From the NCBI GenBank assembly GCA_002782905.1, contig PFJA01000167.1, forward strand, positions 1 through 17,864: a DNA stretch of 17,864 bases, in the 5' to 3' direction. The notes beneath the pieces are model-generated. The model searched no databases. It worked only from the letters and a program-made list of their open reading frames with translations, and had not been told where the DNA came from. The number at the start of each line of letters is the position of its first letter. Position 1 is the first letter of the stretch. Below are positions 1 to 5,882 of the stretch, one piece after another. The position numbers and the translations under genes are program-made. This stretch comes from Lysobacterales bacterium CG_4_10_14_3_um_filter_64_11. Its GTDB lineage: Bacteria; Pseudomonadota; Gammaproteobacteria; Xanthomonadales; Xanthomonadaceae.

Positions 1-2
1 GC

Positions 3-200
3 AGTGCGGTCATTGAATTGCATTGCGCCTTCGCCGATACGATCACTACGGTAACGCGTTCGCCTGCCGAGATATGGGGTCTGCGCAGCAAGGGCCAGTT
101 GCGTGTCGGCGCGGATGCGGATGTGTTGTTGCTTGATCCGGCACAGATTGAGCCTGTGGCATTGATTGCGGGGGGGAGATTGCACCTGCTGCGACAGTGA
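3..200 (+). CDS. Amidohydrolase C-terminal fragment (possibly beta-aspartyl-peptidase/IadA-like)
   Basis: Only the last 65 codons are present; the frame is open to the left edge, so the gene starts outside the window, and it ends at TGA 198-200. The visible tail has the hallmark C-terminal pattern of metal-dependent amidohydrolases: a helix with 'SPAEIWGL', then 'KGQLRVGADADVLLLD', where the enzyme barrel hands over to the small beta-sandwich domain, and a final 'ALIAGGRL' strand. The spacing resembles isoaspartyl dipeptidases (IadA), which cleave beta-aspartyl peptides, but the same tail occurs in dihydroorotase- and imidazolonepropionase-like enzymes. The metal ligands lie outside the window, so the substrate cannot be read. 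It converges on glmU with only 29 nt between stop codons and no obvious terminator in that gap. Confidence 0.6.
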   Translation, partial: SAVIELHCAFADTITTVTRSPAEIWGLRSKGQLRVGADADVLLLDPAQIEPVALIAGGRLHLLRQ

Positions 201-229
201 CGCCGTTACAGTGTTCTGCCACGGTGCGG

Positions 230-1594
230 TCAGCGCTTTGCCGGCCGCTGCCACCCCGGCAGGCTGGCCTGCCGCGCACGCGACACCGTGAGCTGCCCTG
301 CGGGTGCGTCCTTGCTGATCACGGAGCCGGCACCGATGGTCGCGCCGGCGCCGACGGTGACCGGCGCCACCAGTGCGGTGTTGGAGCCGATGAAGGCATC
401 ATCACCGATCTCGGTGCGTGATTTGTTCACCCCGTCGTAATTGCAGGTGATGGTGCCGGCACCGATATTCACTCGCTCGCCAACCTGGGTGTCGCCGAGA
501 TAGCTCAGGTGATTCGCCTTGCTGCCCTTGCCGATCCGGGTTTTCTTGGTTTCCACGAAATTGCCGACGTGGACCCGATCGGCGAGATCGGTGCCTGGGC
601 GCAACCGCGCAAACGGGCCAATCACGCAGTCGCTGCCGGTGATGACGCCATCGAGGTCGCAATGCGCGCGTACTACCGTGCCAGCGGCCAGCGACACATC
701 GCGCAGGCGGCAGAACGGCCCGATGCTCACGCCCTCGCCGAGCACCACGTGGCCTTCCAAAATCACATCGACATCGATCTGAACATCGCGCGCTATCGAT
801 ACCTCGCCGCGCACCTCCACGCGTGCCGGGTCGGCCAGGCGCGCCCCGGCCAGGCACAGCTCGCGTGCCATCCGCCGTTGATAACGGCGTTCAAGCTGCG
901 CCAGCTCCCACAAGTCGTTGGCACCAGCGCAGTCGCCGGCATCGGCGAGCGGCACCAACAGTGCCGGTTCGCCCTCGGCGGTGGCCAGCGCAAAGATGTC
1001 AGTCAGGTAATACTCGGCTTGCGCATTGTCGTTGCGCACCATGGCCAGCCAGGCGCGCAGGCGCCGCGCATCCGCCGCGATCAGGCCGGTGTTGATCCGC
1101 CGCACGACGCGTTCTTCGGCGCTGGCATCACGCTGCTCGATGACTGCGCGCACACGGCCATTGCCATCGAGCAGTACGCGGCCATAACCGGTCGGGTCAT
1201 CCAGTTCCGCCACCAGCACCGCCAGTGCGGCCGGCGCCTTCGCAAGTTCCTGCAACATCGGCACGGTAACCAGCGGCACATCGCCATACAGCACCAGTAC
1301 CCGCGCATCATCGGGGATCGCCGGCAGCGCCTGCATCACGGCGTGGCCGGTACCAAGGCGCTGCGTCTGCTCCACCCAGTTGAACGAATCGGCGTCACTG
1401 AATCGCGCGCGCACCTGCTCGCCACCATGGCCGTACACGACATGGATCGCATCCGGCGACAGCGCCCCCGCCGCGTCGAGCACGTGCCGCAACATCGGTC
1501 GGCCGGCAATCGGTTGCAGTACCTTGGGCAGCGCCGAGCGCATTCGCTTGCCCTCGCCCGCAGCGAGAATCAGCACATGTAAACTGGCGTCCAT
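230..1594 (-). CDS. glmU: Bifunctional UDP-GlcNAc pyrophosphorylase / glucosamine-1-phosphate acetyltransferase GlmU
   Basis: 454 residues, close to the 456 of E. coli GlmU. It acetylates glucosamine-1-phosphate and then couples GlcNAc-1-P to UTP, making cytosolic UDP-GlcNAc for peptidoglycan and LPS. The N-terminal pyrophosphorylase domain (about 1-230) opens with 'ILAAGEGKRM' followed by 'LPKVLQPIAGRPML', and carries 'GTGHAV' and 'YGDVPL'. The C-terminal half is a left-handed beta-helix of hexapeptide repeats (for example 'IGPFARLRPGTDL') with the acetyltransferase motif 'KGSKANHLSYLGD'; the catalytic His is residue 362. The frame stays open far upstream (to 2293), but the ATG at 1594 matches the family N-terminus and has GGAG 9 nt upstream. 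It is not co-transcribed with atp: two opposite-strand genes separate them. A TAGAAT -10-like box lies just upstream. Confidence 0.97.
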   Translation of the reverse strand: MDASLHVLILAAGEGKRMRSALPKVLQPIAGRPMLRHVLDAAGALSPDAIHVVYGHGGEQVRARFSDADSFNWVEQTQRLGTGHAVMQALPAIPDDARVLVLYGDVPLVTVPMLQELAKAPAALAVLVAELDDPTGYGRVLLDGNGRVRAVIEQRDASAEERVVRRINTGLIAADARRLRAWLAMVRNDNAQAEYYLTDIFALATAEGEPALLVPLADAGDCAGANDLWELAQLERRYQRRMARELCLAGARLADPARVEVRGEVSIARDVQIDVDVILEGHVVLGEGVSIGPFCRLRDVSLAAGTVVRAHCDLDGVITGSDCVIGPFARLRPGTDLADRVHVGNFVETKKTRIGKGSKANHLSYLGDTQVGERVNIGAGTITCNYDGVNKSRTEIGDDAFIGSNTALVAPVTVGAGATIGAGSVISKDAPAGQLTVSRARQASLPGWQRPAKR

Positions 1595-1619
1595 GAGTGC
1601 TCCGGTTTTTCTGTTGGCT

Positions 1620-1650
1620 ATTCTATGCCGCGCGTGTGCCCTCGGTACAA
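1620..1650 (-). promoter_or_regulatory. Candidate glmU promoter
   Basis: On the minus strand, TAGAAT (1625 to 1620, five of six matches to a sigma70 -10) lies about 26 nt before the glmU ATG, giving a short leader that still holds the ribosome binding site. The best upstream hexamer is TTGTAC (1650 to 1645), but the 19-nt spacer is longer than ideal, so the -35 is doubtful. Called by eye. Confidence 0.4.
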
Positions 1651-1664
1651 CGTCGCTGACGTTG
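1648..1664. promoter_or_regulatory. Perfect 7-bp dyad between glmU and the first gtrA-like gene (operator candidate)
   Basis: CAACGTC and GACGTTG are perfect inverted arms around GCT. The site lies in the divergent glmU/gtrA gap and overlaps the tentative glmU -35. It could bind a dimeric regulator, but the regulator is unknown and a 14-base match can arise by chance. Confidence 0.3.
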
Positions 1665-1699
1665 CCAAGCGGCCTCGCCGCGCGCATAAGGCGCAGTGC

Positions 1700-2089
1700 G
1701 TGAGTCCGCTGCTGCGCCAAGGCGCAAGTTACGTCGTTGTCGGGCTGGGGCAACTCGCGCTCGATGCGGCGTTGTTCGTACTGCTTACCGCCGCCGGGTT
1801 GACGCCGGTGATCGCCAATCCGCTGGCGCGTGCCAGTGCGGCGGGCGTGGGCTTCTGGCTCAATGGTCGCCATACCTTTGCCGATGCGACCGGGCCGCGG
1901 CTGGGTGCCAAGCGGTTCTGGCGGTTTGCCATCACCTGGCTCAGCCTCACCATCATCAGCACCGTCGCGGTTTCCGTCGCAACGCACCGTCTTGGCCTGC
2001 ACGCGGCGTGGCTGGGCAAACCGATGATCGAAGCGGTATTGGCGGTCGTCAGCTTTATCGTGTTGCGGCAGTGGGTGTATCGCGCATGA
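1700..2089 (+). CDS. GtrA-family small membrane protein (first of a tandem pair)
   Basis: 129 residues, the normal GtrA size of about 130, with four predicted membrane helices. GtrA proteins are thought to flip or channel undecaprenyl-linked sugars across the inner membrane for O-antigen or teichoic acid glycosylation. Family signs are an N-terminal 'RQGASYVVVG' helix start, 'FWLNGRHTFA' after the second helix, and 'KPMIEAVLAVVSFIVLRQWVY' split as KPMIEAVLAV and VSFIVLRQWVY at the C-terminus. The GTG start at 1700 is preferred to the in-frame ATG at 1625 because AAGG lies 8 nt before it, the extra 25 residues are basic and unlike the family, and ATG 1625 has no ribosome binding site. It is divergent from glmU and 70 nt upstream of a second GtrA gene. 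No GtrB-type glycosyltransferase is adjacent, so the substrate is unknown. Confidence 0.85.
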   Translation: MSPLLRQGASYVVVGLGQLALDAALFVLLTAAGLTPVIANPLARASAAGVGFWLNGRHTFADATGPRLGAKRFWRFAITWLSLTIISTVAVSVATHRLGLHAAWLGKPMIEAVLAVVSFIVLRQWVYRA

Positions 2090-2159
2090 GCTTGCGTCAC
2101 GCTGCGCTGATTGGCGGTCGCGATATTCGCCGCGCCCGGCACGGGCGCGGGGGAAGGCA

Positions 2160-2546
2160 ATGCGTGTATTGATCGGCCAGGCCGCCCGGTTCACGCTGGT
2201 CGGCGTGGTGCTGATGGGCATCGACACCGGCGTATTCAGTGCGCTGCACTGGCTGGGTCTGGCGTTGCTGCCGGCCAACGGCATCGCGCGCATCGTGGCA
2301 GCGTTGGCCAGCTTTTATCTCAATGGCCGCTACAGTTTTGCCGGCCATGGCGCGCCACGCCCGCACGCCATACGGCTGGGCCGCTACGCCGCTTGGTGGG
2401 TGCTGATGACCGCCATCAGCACCGGGGTGTTGTGGGCTTGCAACCAGTCATTCGGGGAGTCGTCGGTGTATGTTGCCAAACCGGTGGTCGAGTTCGTGCT
2501 GGCGGTGATCGCTTTCTTCGTGTCGCGGCACTGGATTTATGCGTGA
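2160..2546 (+). CDS. GtrA-family small membrane protein (second of a tandem pair)
   Basis: 128 residues, four predicted membrane helices, ATG start with GGAAGG 2-8 nt upstream. It aligns with the preceding gene end to end: 'FYLNGRYSFAG' against 'FWLNGRHTFAD' after helix two, and 'KPVVEFVLAVIAFFVSRHWIY' here versus the equivalent KPMIEAVLAV stretch there. The two are clearly paralogues but diverged, so the duplication is probably old. The inferred role is transport or presentation of lipid-linked sugar, alone or as a hetero-oligomer with its neighbour. The gene ends 129 nt before the convergent atpC stop, with a REP-like hairpin between them. The family assignment is secure; the function in this organism is inference. 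Confidence 0.86.
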   Translation: MRVLIGQAARFTLVGVVLMGIDTGVFSALHWLGLALLPANGIARIVAALASFYLNGRYSFAGHGAPRPHAIRLGRYAAWWVLMTAISTGVLWACNQSFGESSVYVAKPVVEFVLAVIAFFVSRHWIYA

Positions 2547-2593
2547 GGCGCCGGTGCGGGAACGATGCGTTTGCCAGTCCTCGAGCCGGCGGC

Positions 2594-2657
2594 CCCGGGT
2601 TACGGCCTGTGGCGGCGCGGTGCGCCCCCGGGTTTCGGCCTGCGGCCTCAACCCGGG
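2594..2657. repeat. REP-like palindromic repeat between convergent gtrA2 and atpC
   Basis: CCCGGGTT (2627-2634) pairs with AACCCGGG (2650-2657), and inside it GGCC (2637-2640) pairs with GGCC (2644-2647) around a TGC loop, making a very stable hairpin on either strand. A degenerate copy of the left part lies just before it: 2594-2613 matches 2627-2646 at 18 of 20 positions. No U-tract follows on either strand, so it is not a textbook intrinsic terminator, but it may protect 3' ends of both converging transcripts. Confidence 0.7.
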
Positions 2658-2675
2658 CTACAACAGCGCGTGCGG

Positions 2676-3101
2676 TCAGTGCTTGAGGTTTTTGCGCAGG
2701 CGTTCAAGTGCCTGCAATTGCGCCACGGCTTCGGCCAGACGCGCTTGCGCCTGCGCCACTTCGATGACGTCAGTGCGATTGGCGAGGGCGCGCTCGGCAT
2801 CATCCTTGGCCGCCTTGGCAGCGGCTTCGTCGATATCCTTGGCGCGCACGGCAGTATCCGCCAGTACGGTGACCACCTGCGGCTGCACTTCGAGAATGCC
2901 GCCAGACACGTAGAAGGTCTGCTCTTCACCGTCTTCCAACAGCAACCGTATCTGGCCGGGCTTGAGGCGAGTGATCAGCGGCGCGTGGCGCGGGGCAATA
3001 CCCAGCTCACCCATTTCGCCGGTGGCGACCACCATCGCCACCACGCCGTGGAAAATCTCTTCCTCGGCGCTGACGATATCGCAACGGATTGTGCTTGCCA
3101 T
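2676..3101 (-). CDS. atpC: ATP synthase F1 epsilon subunit
   Basis: 141 residues (E. coli 139). Epsilon sits in the central stalk, links gamma to the c-ring and inhibits ATP hydrolysis. The N-terminal beta-sandwich begins 'STIRCDIVSAEEEIF' and includes 'GELGIAPRHAPLIT' and 'FYVSGGILEVQP', all characteristic; the C-terminal half is Ala-rich and helical (about 90-138), as expected for the helix-turn-helix. The start at 3101 is chosen because it gives the family N-terminus and has GGAG 9 nt upstream; an in-frame ATG at 3155 would add 18 unrelated residues. Last gene of the atp operon, separated from atpD by an unusually long 194-nt spacer. It converges on the GtrA pair. Confidence 0.97.
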   Translation of the reverse strand: MASTIRCDIVSAEEEIFHGVVAMVVATGEMGELGIAPRHAPLITRLKPGQIRLLLEDGEEQTFYVSGGILEVQPQVVTVLADTAVRAKDIDEAAAKAAKDDAERALANRTDVIEVAQAQARLAEAVAQLQALERLRKNLKH

Positions 3102-3295
3102 GTGTGATTTCTCCGGTCGGTGGTACGTTGCTCGGGACCCGAAATAGCGTATCAAGGCCAGTTTGAAGGTGTACCGGTTTTCAGGATGGCAGTAGCAACG
3201 TGCTCATCGGGGCGCGCTTATTCGAACGAGCAAAAATCCCGGCGCTTGCACAACGCAGCAACGTGCCGGCCCCGTGGCCCCGTGGTCCCGGCTTC
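3102..3295. other. Long atpD-atpC spacer with short repeats
   Basis: 194 nt with no gene. It holds a direct repeat AGCAACGTGC (3194-3203 and 3257-3266), an inverted copy of its core ACGTTGCT (3125-3132) that could pair with 3194-3201, and a tandem CCCCGTGG (3270-3285) directly after the atpD stop. No clear promoter or terminator was seen. Confidence 0.5.
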
Positions 3296-4705
3296 TCAGG
3301 CCGCCGCACTCATCTTCTTGGCCTTGTCGAAGGCTTCGTCGATGCCGCCCACCATGTAGAACGCCTGCTCGGGCAGGTGATCGCACTCGCCTTCGACGAT
3401 CATCTTGAAGCCACGGATGGTTTCCTTGAGCGTCACGTACTTGCCCGGTGAGCCGGTAAACACTTCGGCGACGTGGAACGGCTGCGAGAAAAAGCGCTCG
3501 ATTTTGCGCGCGCGCGACACCGCCTGCTTGTCTTCTTCGGACAGCTCATCCATGCCGAGAATGGCGATGATGTCCTTGAGCTCCTTGTATTTCTGCAAGG
3601 TGGATTGCACCTTGCGCGCGGTGTCGTAATGCTCGTTGCCGATCACGTTCGGGTCGAGCTGACGCGAGGTGGAATCGAGCGGATCGACCGCCGGATAGAT
3701 GCCCAGCGAGGCAATGTTGCGGCTCAGCACCACGGTGGCATCCAGATGCGCGAAGGTGGTGGCGGGCGACGGGTCGGTAAGATCGTCGGCCGGCACGTAC
3801 ACCGCCTGAATCGAGGTAATCGAACCGGTCTTGGTGGACGTGATGCGCTCTTGCAGCACGCCCATTTCTTCGGCCAGGGTTGGCTGATAACCCACCGCCG
3901 ACGGCATGCGGCCGAGCAGCGCCGATACTTCGGTACCGGCCAGCGTGTAGCGGTAAATATTGTCGACAAAGAACAGGATGTCGCGGCCCCTGCCGGTGGC
4001 CGGATCCTTGTCGTCACGGAAGAACTCGGCCATGGTCAGGCCGGTCAGCGCCACGCGCAGGCGGTTGCCCGGCGGCTCGTTCATCTGGCCGTACACCATG
4101 GCCACCTTGTCGAGCACGTTGGAATCTTTCATTTCGTGGTAGAAATCGTTGCCCTCACGGGTACGCTCACCAACGCCCGCGAACACCGACAGGCCGGCAT
4201 GCTGCTTGGCGATGTTGTTGATCAGCTCCATCATGTTGACGGTCTTGCCGACGCCGGCGCCACCGAACAGGCCAACCTTGCCGCCCTTGGCAAACGGGCA
4301 CATCAGATCGATCACCTTGATTCCGGTTTCCAGCAGTTCGTTGCCGCCCGCCTGTTCCTCGTAGCTCGGCGCGGCGCGATGGATTTCCCAGCTTTCGCTG
4401 GCATCGATCGGACCGGCTTCATCGATCGGGCGGCCAAGCACGTCCATGATGCGTCCCAGAGTGCCCTTGCCGACCGGCACCGAGATGCCCTTGCCGGTAT
4501 TGACCGCGATCAGGTTGCGCTTGAGGCCATCGGTGGAACCCAGCGCAATGCAGCGCACCACGCCGTCGCCCAACTGCTGCTGCACTTCGAGCGTGATCTC
4601 GGTGTCGGTGACTTTCAGCGCGTCATAGATCCTTGGCACCTCGGCGCGCGGGAACTCGACGTCGATGACGGCACCAATGATTTGAACGATCTTGCCTTGG
4701 CTCAT
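3296..4705 (-). CDS. atpD: ATP synthase F1 beta subunit (catalytic)
   Basis: 469 residues, typical. Beta carries the three catalytic sites of F1 that make ATP from ADP and phosphate on the cytoplasmic side. The Walker A loop is 'GGAGVGKT' at residues 148-155, followed by 'GVGERTREGND' (about 178-187) with the catalytic Glu. The Walker B region reads 'ILFFVDNIYRYTLAGTEV', then 'GRMPSAVGYQP'. The regulatory 'DELSEED' motif is intact in the C-terminal helical domain. The ATG at 4705 has GGAG in the preceding 15 nt. It lies downstream of atpG across a 195-nt gap that is almost filled by a large inverted repeat, so its translation start sits about 28 nt beyond a potential long stem in the mRNA. 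Confidence 0.99.
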   Translation of the reverse strand: MSQGKIVQIIGAVIDVEFPRAEVPRIYDALKVTDTEITLEVQQQLGDGVVRCIALGSTDGLKRNLIAVNTGKGISVPVGKGTLGRIMDVLGRPIDEAGPIDASESWEIHRAAPSYEEQAGGNELLETGIKVIDLMCPFAKGGKVGLFGGAGVGKTVNMMELINNIAKQHAGLSVFAGVGERTREGNDFYHEMKDSNVLDKVAMVYGQMNEPPGNRLRVALTGLTMAEFFRDDKDPATGRGRDILFFVDNIYRYTLAGTEVSALLGRMPSAVGYQPTLAEEMGVLQERITSTKTGSITSIQAVYVPADDLTDPSPATTFAHLDATVVLSRNIASLGIYPAVDPLDSTSRQLDPNVIGNEHYDTARKVQSTLQKYKELKDIIAILGMDELSEEDKQAVSRARKIERFFSQPFHVAEVFTGSPGKYVTLKETIRGFKMIVEGECDHLPEQAFYMVGGIDEAFDKAKKMSAAA

Positions 4706-4732
4706 TTTCGCTGCTCCGCAGTAACTATGGTC

Positions 4733-4888
4733 GGGACTCGGGACTGGGGACTCGGGACTCGGTAGAACACTCGCCGACGCCCTGATGACCTGCCCGCTGT
4801 GATGTTGTCCGGACTCGTTATCGAAGGCACGCGACCGGAGGCGTTGAAGGCCGCTCCTCCGAGTCCCGAGTCCCCAGTACCGAGTCCC
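4733..4888. repeat. 30-bp near-perfect inverted repeat of GGGACTC units filling the atpG-atpD gap
   Basis: The left arm (4733-4762) consists of tandem GGGACTC/GGGACTG-type units. The right arm (4859-4888) is its reverse complement at 29 of 30 positions, the one mismatch being at the tenth base. The spacer is 96 nt (4763-4858) and has no convincing ORF. The whole element is 156 bp, starting 12 nt after the atpG stop and ending 27 nt before the atpD start. It looks like a MITE-like or paired intergenic repeat; no clear target-site duplication is visible. Units of this GGGACTC type are, from memory, common between genes in Xanthomonadales. Confidence 0.85.
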
Positions 4889-4900
4889 ACTTATTTTGGT

Positions 4901-5764
4901 TTACACCGCCGCGGCGCCGCCGACGATTTCCGAAATTTCCTGGGTGATGGCCGCCTGCCGCGCCTTGTTATAGACCAGATTCAAGGTGTCGATCAGCTTG
5001 GTGGCGTTGTCCGATGCGGCCTTCATCGCAACCATGCGCGCCGCATGCTCGGAAGCCAGATTCTCCAGCACCGACTGGTACACCACCGATTCAATGTACC
5101 GGGTCAGCACGTCATCGAGCACCTGCGCTGCATCGGGCTCGTAGATGTAATCCCAGTCATACGTGGAGCTCACTGCATCCGATGGCGGCAACGGCAGCAA
5201 TTGCTGCACCGTCGCCACCTGGCTCATGGTGTTGACGAAATCGTTGAAACACAGATTGACGCGATCCAGGCTGGCCTCGCAGTAGGCATCGAGCATCACC
5301 TTGATCACACCAATCAGCTTTTCGACTTGCGGCTTCTCACCCAGATGGGTGACCGACGCGCGCATGGTGATCTTGACCCGGCGGAAGAACGTCGTCGCCT
5401 TCTGCCCGATGCACACCAAATCGACTTCGATGCCGTTTTGCTGGTGCTGACGAATCTCGCCGAGCAGCTTGCGAAACAGGTTGGAGTTCAGGCCGCCGCA
5501 CAGGCCGCGATCGGTGGACACCACGATGTAACCGACGCGGTTGATTTTGCTGCGTGCCACCAGATACGGATGCTTGTACTCGGCGTTGGCGCGGGCAATA
5601 TGGCCAATCATCTGCTGCATCAGGCGCGCATACGGGCGCGAGGCCTTCATGCGTTCCTGCGCCTTGCGGATCTTCGATGCCGAGACCATTTCGAGCGCGC
5701 GAGTCACCTTGCGGGTGCTCATCACGCTCTTGATCTTGGTTTTGATTTCGCGGCCGCCTGCCAT
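4901..5764 (-). CDS. atpG: ATP synthase F1 gamma subunit
   Basis: 287 residues (E. coli 287). Gamma is the rotating central shaft that couples proton flow in Fo to catalysis in the alpha/beta hexamer. The N-terminal helix reads 'GGREIKTKIKSVMSTRKVT' followed by 'RALEMVSASKIRKAQ', the strongest family signature; the middle has 'STDRGLCGGLNSNLF'; the C-terminal helix has 'SDNATKLIDTLNLVYNKARQ' and 'AAITQEISEIVGGAAAV'. The ATG at 5764 sits 11 nt after a GAGAG ribosome binding site. Flanked upstream by a 118-nt spacer with duplicated hairpins and downstream by the inverted repeat before atpD. Confidence 0.98.
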   Translation of the reverse strand: MAGGREIKTKIKSVMSTRKVTRALEMVSASKIRKAQERMKASRPYARLMQQMIGHIARANAEYKHPYLVARSKINRVGYIVVSTDRGLCGGLNSNLFRKLLGEIRQHQQNGIEVDLVCIGQKATTFFRRVKITMRASVTHLGEKPQVEKLIGVIKVMLDAYCEASLDRVNLCFNDFVNTMSQVATVQQLLPLPPSDAVSSTYDWDYIYEPDAAQVLDDVLTRYIESVVYQSVLENLASEHAARMVAMKAASDNATKLIDTLNLVYNKARQAAITQEISEIVGGAAAV

Positions 5765-5786
5765 GTGTGCTCTCGTACTTCGTGAA

Positions 5787-5850
5787 TGGTGGGTTTCGCT
5801 GCGCTTTACATTGATGGGTTGTTGATGGGTTTCGCTGCGCTCTACCCATC
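5787..5850. repeat. Duplicated hairpin repeat in the atpA-atpG spacer
   Basis: GGGTTTCGCTGCGCT followed by T/C and TAC occurs twice (5791-5809 and 5827-5845, 18 of 19 identical). The second copy is flanked by perfect arms GATGGGT (5824-5830) and ACCCATC (5844-5850), making a hairpin with a 13-nt loop; the first copy has degenerate arms (AATG near 5785 and CATT near 5809). It resembles a short dispersed repeat I recall from many beta- and gammaproteobacterial genomes. It lies in the atp transcript between atpA and atpG. Confidence 0.75.
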
Positions 5851-5882
5851 CTACGGGCTGTCACCAAGTGCCCGGGGAATAA

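Noticed and set aside
1595..2293. N-terminal extension of glmU across both gtrA genes
   Set aside because: The frame is open, but the 233 extra residues are unlike GlmU and lie opposite two real genes; the ATG at 1594 has a ribosome site and the family N-terminus.
3473..4765. 430-codon plus-strand ORF opposite atpD
   Set aside because: Shadow of a highly conserved gene; ends in residues encoded by the GGGACTC repeat.
4702..4890. 62-codon minus-strand ORF starting 'MGLGTGDSGLGG'
   Set aside because: It is simply a translation of the inverted GGGACTC repeat and the atpD leader; such peptides come from repeats, not genes.
4733..5850. CRISPR-like spacing of short repeats in atp spacers
   Set aside because: Repeat units differ between spacers, are not regularly spaced and have no unique spacers or cas genes.
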